Below are positions 12,401 to 24,200 of a stretch of 64,000 bases of DNA, piece after piece. Under the pieces are notes generated by a model. It did no database searches. It was not told the DNA's origin and saw only the letters and a program-made list of their open reading frames with translations. The translations under genes and the position numbers were made by a program. Each line of letters begins with the position of its first letter. The first letter of the stretch is position 1. The stretch covers positions 11,090,173 to 11,154,172 of the forward strand of contig OZ017798.1 in NCBI GenBank assembly GCA_963969395.1, in the 5' to 3' direction. The DNA is from Pseudoscleropodium purum (lineage: Eukaryota > Streptophyta > Bryopsida > Hypnales > Brachytheciaceae).

Positions 12401-13990
12401 AGATGCAAATGGTTGAGAAGGAGCACCTTCAAATTAGGAAAAATAAATTTTTTTAGTTTATTTTTTTGAATTTCAAAACTATTTTCTAAAAATCAAATAT
12501 CAAAGTATCTATTTTCTTGGCATTTTTTGTCGTTCTTTTTTAGTGCATAACTTTTAGAGATAAATTTGTCTAGGCTTGAATTTTTTCATATATATTATTT
12601 TAAATGCCTTTACTAATTACTCATATTGTATTTCATTTTTAAAAACATTCCAAAAGTTACAATACTCATTGAAAGCTCTAAAATAGGTCGTTTTGAGACA
12701 TAAACAACAAGTTTTTCATGCATCAACCCAGTGCTTGATCCTATAAGGATTTCATATTGGAGGTTTATATTCCTAAGGTTTGGGTATAGTTATTGCAAGT
12801 GTTACATAACTACTTAAATTTTTAATATGGTAAATTTCAAAGTTTAAATCAATGGAATGTAAAGACAATGGCATACATTAGCAAGTACTCCAAGTATCAA
12901 GGGGCAATTTTAGTTGACAACATTTGGATCACAATGGCAAAGATGTTGATGACAATAAAGATGAGATACATAGCATTTTAGATCTAAAAGTATTTTCTAG
13001 CTATTACTTATCAAACTAATGTTCAAATATATTTTGAAGGCCCTACTTTAAATGTGAACAAAAATTGGTTTTCTACAATTGAGAGTGTTAGGGAGTACTG
13101 CCTTTGATTCTATAACACTAAGTCTAACTAAAGGGGCTTTACCACACCAAGATGTCCATTTCTAGATTTTATATGTAATGTCAATGTAGGAGAGTTTTGC
13201 CGTTGTGTGATGTTTCAATTGGTTAAGGAAAGCCAAATTAAACCTAATAATGCTAATTGCTTGCATTGTAAAAATTTTCAACAAGGCAATGGATATTAAG
13301 TAGAAATTTCATTGGTTTGGCAATGAGAGAAATCTGAGAGAAATCTCTATTACTACCAACCGGTATTAAACAACTTAATGAGTGTGAGTCCACATAACAC
13401 AATCTAAATGAAAGAGAATTTCACCGATTTGGCATGTTTTCATTGGTTAAGCCATCAAAGAAGTCAAACAGCTCAACTCTCCTACGTTGACATTATGTCT
13501 AGTAATTGCAAAGTAGGCCAAGTCATCAAAAATAATTGTGTGTCAGTATCAACCTTGTTGCCCACAGCTCACGAAATTAATAACTGGCTATTATTTTTGA
13601 TAATTTGACCTGCTTTTGCAATTACCTAGTCCATTCCCCGTTGTAGTTACGGCACTCGTACGAACACAAAGTCTGGAACCCCGCAACGAGGAAAACGAAA
13701 GCGAAACAAGCCGCCATCGGCTCTCCATTCATCCACCATGTTGAGGCAGTTACGTACCCAGTTCGTTGTGAAAACACATCCCGCGCCGGGACTAATTCAA
13801 TGCTAATGATCCCAATTGATCGATCGACAACTTGCTCACCATTCGACCGGCCATCACTCTTCAATCGCGTCAATTCGCAAACAATCAATCGCTCCAGTTG
13901 CACAATTGCGACCTGCAAGCAAGCTCTACCGATTAATCGATCTCTCGATCGTCGCGTCAATCGAGAAAGCTGGCAACTTCCGTAGCGAAG
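9485..13990. other. AT-rich intergenic region
   Basis: No gene could be supported. Frames are short and of biased composition. One GC-richer foldback lies at 10759-10835. The last 250 bases (from about 13750) become GC-richer and probably contain the peroxiredoxin promoter and 5' UTR. Confidence 0.55.
10759..10835. repeat. foldback, 22-bp arms
   Basis: Arms 10759-10780 and 10814-10835 match as inverted repeats with the block CATTCTACCCTGC and differ at only a few positions. The 33-bp loop has its own small GCTTGC/GCAAGC pairing. The right end reads as the complement of CACTAGGGC, suggesting a minute CACTA-like MITE, but the left end reads CTCTAGGGC and no matching 3-bp duplication is present. 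Confidence 0.5.
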
Positions 13991-14032
13991 CCCTTGCTTC
14001 TCCTGTCGCGGGCCCAATTGCGCTGTTTTGGG

Positions 14033-15048
14033 ATGCAGAGCGCATCAGCAGTCGCTGGGGTGGCCGCTGGTGCGAATCCAGTGGCGATGGCGACGTCAAT
14101 GCGATGTGAGGTTGGGAAAAGCAGCGTTTGGGGCGCTAGCCGCGTGAAGTTTTTGCGTCCAAATGGTTGCGGCTCCGCCCGTTCGGCGTGCACCATCGCG
14201 GAGGGTGCGAAGCTTCCCGATGCGAGCCTCTCCTACTTCGACAACGAGGGCAACGTGCACAGCGTGAAAGTGTCCGATTTGACGCGCGCCAAGAAGGTCC
14301 GTGATGTTGGGAATCCTATATTCCACCGCATCTAATTAGCTGGTCTTACACCAGATTGAGTCAGCCTAATTAGATTTTGCCTTTAAGTTATGCATCTTAG
14401 GGCGGACTCTGTCACTATATCTTAAGTATCTTTCCATTGCGGGTCCTTAATGGCTTGCCTGCCTCCGGACCCTGTCCTCATTCCGGCTCTCCTGAGCCGT
14501 TTATCATTCCATGTGAGAGCTTCCACATGCACACACTGAGAGTTTCCAGTGCTGCCGTTACTCTATTTTACCAGGTGGTGCTGTTCGCGGTGCCTGGTGC
14601 CTTCACGCCCACTTGCTCCACGCAGCATTTGCCCGGGTTCATTGCCAAGGCGGAGGAGCTTCGGAAAGCGGGCGTGGACGTGCTGGCGTGCGTGTCTGTG
14701 AACGATGCGTTCGTGATGCGTGCATGGGGAGAGCATCAAAACGTGGGGGACAAAGTGTTGCTGTTGTCTGATGGCTTGGGCAGTTTTACTAAGGCGTTGG
14801 GCGCGACTGTGGATCTGAGTGATAAGCCTGTGGGGCTGGGGGTACGGTCGCGACGCTACTCCATGCTGGTGGACGACGGCGTGGTGAAGGCGCTCAACAT
14901 GGAAGATGGCGGAGCGTTCACCACCAGCAGTGCTGAGGAGATTTTGAAGCAGTTGCAGAAACCGAAGGCGGCGCCCAACGTGGAATGCAGCGCCGGCCAC
15001 AACGTCCTGGTAAGCATGCTTCCTCGTCAAAGCTTAATTTGGAGCTAA
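14033..15048 (+). CDS. PRXIIE: type II peroxiredoxin, plastid form (PrxIIE-like), 2 exons
   Basis: Exons 14033-14296 and 14575-15048 join in phase 0 to 245 codons plus stop at 15046-15048. The enzyme reduces H2O2 and alkyl hydroperoxides with thiol donors. The peroxidatic Cys102 sits in PGAFTPTC and the resolving Cys127 lies exactly 25 residues on ([10 protein letters not shown]), the spacing of atypical 2-Cys type II enzymes. [12 protein letters not shown] and the [10 protein letters not shown] tail match the plastid isoform. The first ~65 residues are rich in Ser, Ala, Arg and Gly, like a transit peptide, so stromal location is inferred. The start is the first in-frame ATG; a second (MATSM) is 18 codons on. 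A strong donor-like GTAAGC at 15010 falls after codon LeuVal region NVL; either the frame runs to the stop at 15048 or a further exon exists that was not found. Confidence 0.9.
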
Positions 15049-15074
15049 TCAAACATTTCAAAAAATCAGTCATT

Positions 15075-15495
15075 CCCAATTATTAACATCCAACACTTCC
15101 GATTGTTTGTCTGAGATGCAATGAACATACAATTTCCACACAGGATCCCAATTATTAACGTCCAGAACTTGCATATTGAGGGCCTGAATTGCAATGTACA
15201 CACAATGTGCATACAATATATACTTAGGATCGATCCCAATTATTAATATAAAAAACGTGCAATTGTGGGCCTGATCGAATTTCAATGTACTCATAAATGC
15301 GCATACAATGCGCATACCTTGTCTACTCAGAATCGATCTTGGCAATTATTAACATCAAACACTTGCAATTATGTGTCTGAATTGCAATGTGCACACAATG
15401 TGCATACAGTGTCTACTCAGGATCGATCCCAATTGTTAACATCAAACACTCGCAATTGTGAGGCTGGATTAATTGCAATGTGCACACAATATTTG
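15075..15495. repeat. minisatellite, about 5 copies of an ~88-bp unit
   Basis: Units begin near 15075, 15147, 15235, 15341 and 15428, each opening with a form of CCCAATTATTAACATC and continuing through AACACTTGCAATTGTG, TGCAATGTGCACACAATGTG and ACTCAGGATCGAT. The spacing is 72, 88, 106 and 87 bp, so the copies are diverged and some are shortened. The array starts 27 bp after the peroxiredoxin stop codon, so it probably lies in the transcribed 3' region. Confidence 0.85.
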
Positions 15496-18400
15496 GATCT
15501 ATCCATCTGTTTTTTCATTCAATGAAGTGGAAGAAAGAAGCAGTTCCACATGTGTTCCTCTGGTGTGTCCATAAACTCCATAGATAAAACTTGTCCCCTG
15601 TTTTGTGGTATGTGGTTGTATAGGCTCTCCCCCACCCCCAATGCCAATGTCAGTTACCTATGTTAATGTACCTAGAAAGTACACATGTAGGAAAGTTCAC
15701 CTCTGGAAAAACGACAATTCATCATACTTTCATAATGGGTGATGACATAGATTGTGGAAGCACTTGCTTCTCACCAATAACAACACTCAAGAGCATAGAC
15801 CCTTTGGAAACTCCAATCGGTGTTTATCATAGTAATAAAGAAGAGAACTAGGGATCAACAATATGCACAACTTGATGATTCAATAAAGTGCAATGATCCA
15901 TATGAAAGGTAGGGAAAAGTTTGTAGATTTTTGTGCCCATTTACTGAAAGCATTCATTTAGAATGCATTGCTATCTCCAAAGACGCAGTACTGTCATTCT
16001 TCCTCATGAAGGAATGGTCCAATCAGTCTCTCAATATAATGTTAGACTTCTAAACAAAAGTATGTAGCACTCGTGTAGACATTTCGGAGTCAATCATGGA
16101 TCTTCAGTGAACAGACTCTCATTCACGGGAACCCTGAAGTCTCTCTCTCTCTTAGACTTCTTAAATAAGCAGTCAAATATCTTTCAACAAGATCGATTTA
16201 ACTTCACGAAAAGCAAAAAAGCAGAAAAGCGGTTAAGCTTACTCTTGGCAATCAATTAGATCTAAACTTGTTCGCATCAAAATTCTGACCGTGTGTTCGG
16301 GGTCCTCTGGATTTGCAGTGATGGTGACGAGTACTGGAGAAGGCAGCCTTCAAAGCACATAACTTAGTAAAAAGATAACCACACATCAAGCATTGACGGA
16401 AGGGGGAATTTATGCTTTCAAACAAAGCGCACACCAGTCGAAGTATCAACTTCCAATGAGAGATCGGTGTGATCAAACATGAATTGAAGGAAGCAATACT
16501 TAAATGAATGAGTGCAGCCAAGTTCTTCCGTTTAGATTCTTTCAAAAACCTGCTCAATTTTGAATTTATTTCAACCTCTCTGATTCAATGTGTCATGCTG
16601 TATAATTGCTTGAAGTTTTACCCTGACAATTGTGTGTTGGCAGGGGCAACACGTTAGAAGAATTAGTTTTAAAATTATTTTCAAGAATCATGGTAGCAAA
16701 ACGTTTGTGAAAAAAATTGGTAGAATTAAATTTCAAGCAATAATTACACTATTTAGACACAGTTTTCTTTTAATGTGTTTATAGGAAAATCAAAGATCAT
16801 TTGGTATATTTCATATAACCAAAATATTTGAATGCTAATATTAAGCAATGTATCATTGTTAAATGAAAAGTGAAAGCATTATTACAAGACATAAATCAAA
16901 TGAATAAAGACTTTGGTGGTTTATTATTTGACATAATGTTTCAATTCAACAACTTTGTAATCAATTGATATCAATTGGATTATTCTTTTAAACTTTGATG
17001 ATTTTTTAACAATTTATTAAAAGTTTCAATCTACTATATTTATGTGGTTATAATTATCAATTTTTTTGTATCAAATGACATCCTATTTATCAAATAGTTA
17101 ATGAAGAAATAAATGTTATTTCACATATTTAAATCCATCTAATACTCATGGCATATCCAAGGTACACAAATGAACTTGATTTTTTTAGTTTGAGATTAAT
17201 TTGAATTTCTAAATGAAATTTGATTACAAAAAGTGAAAATGAATTATTTTTATACAACTTAATTGTTGGTGATGTAAATTTAAATTAGAGTTATTTTTGT
17301 ACAATGATGTTCGATACATAGGCAAATCAAAAAAGAGAGGCAACGTCCTAATCGGTAGAAGACAATGAATTGAATACGGAACTCTAACATAAAGTTGGTC
17401 ATTGAAACCAAATTTCATCTTCTAAAATAAAAATGTCTATATTTTAGTAATTTTTTAAAACTACATAGAATTTTTATAGTCTAATGAATAATGGAAAATC
17501 TTAATGAAATTTAAAAAATTTAATTGGCAAACATGTAATAACCCCTAAAGGTTTTGTGAGTACTTTAGAAGAAAAGTAATCAAGAAAGGGGCATTTGTTG
17601 AAATTGAGGAGTGAACGCTTATGACAAATTTTTTGGTTTTCAACTATAAGATCTTGAATTCATCTTTAGTATTCAGCCACCTATCAATTTTCATGAGTAT
17701 ATTCTTCAAAGTGACTAAGATCTAAAGATCCAAAGTTGGGATTTTTTTTCTCACATTGAAAATTTTCGGCAAATATATTTTGATTGCTAAATTTCATATA
17801 TATATATACAATTCCACTTTGATGGTGACTCTTTAGATTTGGGTCCTCATATAAATAAAGCACATGCTCAAAAAATTCAAGATCATCCCAAAACTTCATG
17901 ATTGTAAACTTAGGTTTAACAAAGATAAGAATCCAAATTTTCTTCATCATGATCATTACAAAAATTCTCAGCACTCTAGTGGGCCGCTTTAGAGTGACCA
18001 GATTAGTCTATTAATTACCTGAGAATTAGTAGGGGGATTTAGCCGCAGTGCATTGTTAGAGTATGAATTTTGTAAAAGACATCAAGACTTCAATAATAAG
18101 GGTGTAATAGAAGCCTATTTAATTATTAGCTACATAAGCATACATGGTGATTAATTGACAAATTAATTAAATTTAGTGAAATTGAGCAAAATGAAGTGGA
18201 TTTTCAAGCTAGTTGCCAAAAAAATTGGAAAACTCTACCATTTTCAAACTAGCTTCAAAAGCCACTTAATTTAGGGTGTTTCTCAATGAGAAGAGAAGCT
18301 ATTTATACAAGTGGGATAGTAGTAGGTAAAACAATGCATGAGGGATATGTAAATTAGGATTAATAGGAGCACAATTGCTCATAGTTAAGTCAAAAGCAGA

Positions 18401-21210
18401 AATTGTATTCAAATCCAAATTTCAAAACCCATTTAGGTATAGTAGAATGATTTTTTTCAAAAAACTTTGAACTAAACAAAGTTGAAGAATCAATCTAGTT
18501 TCAATCTAAGAAAATCCATTTGAGGTTTAGAGTCTCCAATAAGAAATTATGGATAAAATTCTAGAAGGGGTTGAAAGAAAAAAAATCCAGGCTTGCATTG
18601 TTGCCATATAGATTTGTAGCCTTTACAACCATTACATCAATTTTTTTTTAAAATGAGGAATTAGACCGGGCAATATTAGTGCCACTTTAGATTGGAAATT
18701 TCAAAATTAAATACTTTTATTTATTTATTTCATTTATTTTTTAATTTGTTTTGTATTTGCACTGCAAAGAGGTCAAAAGTGAAAAGTGAAAATTGAAACA
18801 ACCATTTGTAGAGTTCAAATTTTTTGGAATGCACCTTATGTCAAAAATTTGGCTACAATGGATATTAAACCTACAAGCTGTACATAAAATACAACATGGG
18901 TATAGAGGATGTGACTTGGCAAAAAGGCAATAGTAGGAAAATGTGTACTAAAGTTGGAAAATATCTTAATTTGCAATGAAAAATTAATATTTAATTATAT
19001 GACTAGTTGATCTACACTGTTGCAAAGTTTCAATATATTTAGAGTGAATATACATCATTAATGCTATGCCAAAGCTAGCTATGTGTGTTTTTAAGTTAAT
19101 TATCATGAAAATTATAGCATAGGGATTTGAAAAAAGGAGATTTGGGAATAGATTTTGTATTATTTAGGATTTTTTTAAGGTGCATAGAGATTATATGCAA
19201 AGCATTTCCATAAGGAAGACCCATGCTATTCCAGACCTATTTGCACAACTTTATGACAATGGTTCACTATTACAATTATTGAAACTTTTGAATCGGATTG
19301 TAGAAGATCCATGATGAAATCCATAAATATAGATAACTATGGATCCTTTGGAATTGTTAAGGAATGTAGAAGTTCATATGATTGATGTCATGGTGCCTTT
19401 GTGTTAGTGCATATATTGCATAATATTATGAAAATTTTCACCAACTTCCACATTTGTGGCCACCAATAATTCCTCAATATAAACTCCATAGTCTCAAAAA
19501 AACTAAAATGTCCAAACAAAACTAAAATGTCTAGCAACAAAAAAGTCATGATGTGCTTGAAAAATCTTCAATTGGCTCAATCAAGGAGGAATAGATAGAA
19601 ATAGAGCAAATCTTCCTTGAATTCAAAATCAATATTATCTTCTTGATTTTAGAGGCATCTTTTGATTGTCTTCACAAAAATATCATTTTTCCATGCTTCT
19701 CAACTATTGTCTATATGAATAATCTTTGATGAAGTTTCTACAAAAATTTACAACCTCCCTTCAAAAAAAATTGAACATCTTAGATTGATGATGAAGTAAT
19801 CCAATCAAGAATTTTGATTTTTAGAATTTTTTTAATTTGTGATGTAGATAGTAAACTTGATTTCTTATGCTTCATTTCATTAGTTAACATAATAAACAAA
19901 AGAAATCATCTTCAGCCCTAAAATTAGTTTTAAAATACATTGCTAAAAAAGACAAGTCATTTGGAGAAAATGAAAAAAAAAAAAAAGAACCAATATTATA
20001 GGATAGAGGGAGTATATCTCAATCAAGTTACTATAATACTATTGCAAGTTTCCAATCTAAACATTGGGTCTTTTGAGTTAATCAATGTTGCGTTAGAGAT
20101 TTCTTTAGCTTTGTGAGGTAGTTTTTCTCAAAACCATCCTCCCTTCCTCTTGTGTTTTCTCTATTTCATAGTAAACAAATCCTAAGTTGTCAAGTAAGCC
20201 TTCTACTAATACTTTGAATATTTAATAGTTCTAAAATGGAATTTTCACTCTCTGGTGCCAGTAGGTAAGGTAAACTAGCTTATGATAGGCAAAAGACTCA
20301 TCATAGACACCTAGGGAATGATTCAATAAATTCTTGCATCAACCCATGACAATTTTTTTAATAGATGAAAGTTAAACTACATTAGGTTGAATTAGTGACT
20401 ACAATCAATGTCTTGGATGATGGTGATGGAGTGACCAATAGTGATCTCAAAACTAGTTTATGGAATTTAGTGCAATATCCTACCTAGTTTAATTAGGGAA
20501 CTCAGTGTAAGTAATACCTTCAACTCTTCAAGACAAATGGGCATCAACTTTGGCTACCTTGAAAATAAGTGGCATTAAAAAAAATAGAAAAGAAAGGATT
20601 TTGCAAGTTGTAAAGGATGACCAGGAATAATATAATCCAAAATTGACTAAATAGATGCTAATTCCTATGTGGAGGAAGTAACAAATTGGCTATTAGATTT
20701 TATTAGTTGTTGCACTTTTGATTAGAATCTATTTTCTTGGAGAATTTTTTTCTTAAGTACATTTAGCTATTGAAAATTTTTAGTAGCAATGGAGCAAAAT
20801 TTAGCCAGTTTTGTGAACCCTAGTGACTAGTGACTGCAATAGGAACTTCCTTGTTTTGAATTTAAATTCATCACAAGGAAGTGACTTTTCTAAACTTTCA
20901 TATTGTGGCTATGTTAGGAAATGTTATGACTACTTTAGGTGAAAAAGATGACCATTATGAATGCACTTTTTGTTGGTTTGGGGGTAGTCTAAAGACTACT
21001 CTTTTGTGTCAATTGGGGCAACACACTTCAGAAATTCATAACAAATTCATACTCTATAAAAAGAAAATTCAGTTTGTGTCCCCATTTCTCACATTTGTCT
21101 TTTTTTTTTAGGAAAAAAAATTCAAATTTTTTCAACAATGCCAACATGGCAAATCAGTAATTCTGCGTGTCATAGGGTAATTTACCATCCAAGCGGTTAC
21201 TACGACGGAG
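15496..21210. other. AT-rich intergenic region
   Basis: No gene could be supported over about 5.7 kb. Frames are short and no conserved motif or chain of spliceable exons was recognised. A single mariner-like inverted-repeat end lies near 19995-20012 and a lone CCCCTAAAG end near 17540, so decayed transposon remnants are likely. The last ~90 bases are the 3' flank of DNAAF11. Confidence 0.5.
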
Positions 21211-24200
21211 TTATTCCAATTGAGGCACATCTTCAGCCCAACTGAGTGGTTGTTGGAGTCCTGGGGTGGTGGTCTTCGGAGGGACAATGCAGTTGGTCCG
21301 AGGATATTGTTTTGGTGGTTGTGTCTTGTTTGCACTGTCATGAATGTCCGCAGGCGGTGCTTCAACTTTGGCTTCGACCTTGGGAGCTTTCACATAGTAA
21401 TCCGGAGAGTACTTGAGCTTGAATGGGGCGTGAGGAGTAACGAGGGGCATCGACACAACCAAGTGACCGGTCGTCAATGATCGCTCTGCACTGCTTGCAT
21501 CTGTCTTCACCTACAGTACAGTCACTCTTCGCAGTCAATCTGTTTGCAACTGTATGCTTACATACCATTTCTTCCATCAAATGCAAGATATGATACGCTA
21601 TTTTCGGTAGGTTGATGCTAGCTTATTCAAACGCCATGTATTTGTGTATTGTTTGATGTTTAGGAGATTAATTGAAGAACACTTGCAAAAAAAAGCAAGT
21701 CCCAAGCTTCCAAGCCTAAAGAGAATCAGTGGTGTAATCTTCTGATTTTTGCAACAGAATAGAATGGAAAATTTGGATAGAGATTGAAATGGAGTGCTTA
21801 CTTCGGCTGGCAAGTGAAGCTGCAGTAGCTTTCCTTTGACCAAAATCCGGATCAAGAGAGGCTGTACGTCGATGTCGATGAGGGAAGTGTCAAGGAATTT
21901 TGAAACAGCTACATCCAGGACGACTTTGGTTCCGCAATCAGCTTCATCCAGTTTGAAGTCCCACCTGTTTAGCAATTTTCACCCTGCTCAGCATGCTCGT
22001 AAAATCATAGAGCTCTTCGTTAGTAAATTTTGTGTGACAACTGGAGGCCAAGTTGCTGCAAAAAGGCAAATGGCTCTTTGAGGAATGTTCAACTTCTTTT
22101 GGTTTGCTTGTCCTCTAATGGACCAAGAATATATGGTTCCAAAATAACCAGGTTGATTGAAAGTATAATTTTGGATGGGCCCAAATTTGATATCATCAGA
22201 ATTAGTGAAGATTACTACATGTGTTGATCAAGAAGTAAATAATTTTGGACAAAAGAGTAGATCGTGTGCGACGGACTCAAGACTTCTATAATGAACAGAC
22301 GGCGTGTTTGGGCTTCTATGTTCTTCAGGGGTAGGTCAACATTGGAGCTGCCAACATAGCAAACAAAAGATGTAACCAAAATAATTCTTTAGCCTCGCCA
22401 GTGAAACTGAAAATTGAATAAGAAAAAGAGAACGTAATTTAAGAAAATCTTGTCCCACATCTGCTAAAGTATTCAAAGGGTAGTATCATTTACCTTAGCT
22501 ATAAGCAGACAAGTGCATGGAAGAGTGAAAATGCAGGTAAAATTTTTTGCTAGCTCAAGAATACTGTGATCATGGACATGTGAAAGCAATGCATACCCTC
22601 CTTCGTTTCTCTGGTAGATGCGACCATTCACTGGCAGAGGGTCGAAGCCTTTTCGTCGAGTAGATGGTTTACTCCCGCTCTCCGGGTGCTACGGAGTCCA
22701 ACATGAAACGGCAACACAAAGTTCACAGCCACATTAGCTTCTTTTCAAGTACGAATTTCGGAATCAAACAGTATCCAGGATCATGCATTTTGACAAGAGA
22801 AACATGATTTAAAAGAGAGATTGCTCAAGCTTACTTTGGATTTGTTTTCTGCGTCCCCTCGAAGCTCCTTTAGCTCGCGGTGCTCCGCAATTCGAGTGTC
22901 AGGTGTGTAAGTTCGTTTGGGCTCTCCTTTTTCGTCCTTGCTTCTGGTACAGGATGACCCTCATGGAATAATTATCACAACAAAAAAGCAATAAAGTAAT
23001 GGAAGTAAATATAGCAATTTTTCATTTTTTTTTTCATTGCTGTAATATAGAATCTTTAATTTGTGCAGCAGCTTATATGATTATCAATTGAAGAAAATGA
23101 TTTTTCAAAATATTCGTCATTCGTTGTATGGATGGTTGAGCTTTCTGGGGTTAAGATATTCTAAGAATGAGCACTTGAACTTTATTTTGAGCACCACAAT
23201 AGAGTCCGCCCAGTGGCAATAGTGTTTATTTGAAGATCGGGATTTTGGACAACGTTAGGCTTGTACCTACACTTGGGGTTCTAAAGAGGGCAAGACTATA
23301 GAAGATGAATTCATGGCGTGTAAGTCCTCTTCAAGACGATGCATTTCCTGCATGCACATCACAGTTAATAGCTTTGTTTCTTTGCCTCATTCTTTGCATT
23401 AGCATGATGCGAAATGAAAATAATTCAGTTCATATAAAGTATTTTGTCATTTACCTGTAATGCGGTAATCCTCTCTCTAGGTTTGATATCCCATGCGTCC
23501 AATCTCTTCAAGACAAAAACACAAAAAGGTCTATCAAATTATGAATGTTGAGATAATGAGATGACTAGATAGGTTGCTATTCAAATACAAAGATGAAGTC
23601 CTCTTATCTAAGCTATGGAAAGAGAAACAAGAATAGTGTGATTATGAGTCTCTATTCACTCTAGGCAAACCCTAATTGTGTTGTGCGATGTGAATTTGGT
23701 TGTAGATAGGATTTGGAAACTTGGATTTAAAAGTGAGAGAGTTAACGTCATAGTCTTTGTTCAAAAATAGAGACAATAAAAACATAATGTCATGAAGTAA
23801 GGTAGAAGATGCTAAAGCCATTAGAGCCAAATCTCGTCTCCTATTGATTGACCATAATTTATATATTCAAACACTAAACTTGTTAGGTTTGATATCCTAG
23901 GTGTGAACATGACTTGGTTGAATTCTTGTGACCACTAATCTTTGTTTGAAAATGGAGTTGCCTACTTGTCAATTATTGATATTTGCAACCTTTCACATTG
24001 TATTAGGTATAAGATCTCCATACATAGCCTCTAAAGCTATTTTGAATCCAAGACAATTTTGAATTATTTGGATGACTTTCAGTGAAGTAATAAAATTTGT
24101 TTTCTTCATAAATGAATCTCACTCATGCAATGCCTTGAATGTCATTGCAGTACTAGTTAAGAATTAGATCCTATGATTAGAAGTTCTTCAAAATGTATAA

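Noticed and set aside
16252..16557. 101-residue minus-strand frame in the 15.5-21 kb interval
   Set aside because: No recognised motif and no adjoining exons; composition is that of the surrounding DNA.
17536..17552. Lone TAACCCCTAAAGG resembling the ends of the TTAA-flanked family
   Set aside because: The flank is ATAA rather than TTAA and no opposite end or internal homology was found.
19995..20012. Single mariner-like end (GGATAGAGGGAG followed by TA)
   Set aside because: No matching opposite end was found within about 1.5 kb, so an element could not be delimited.
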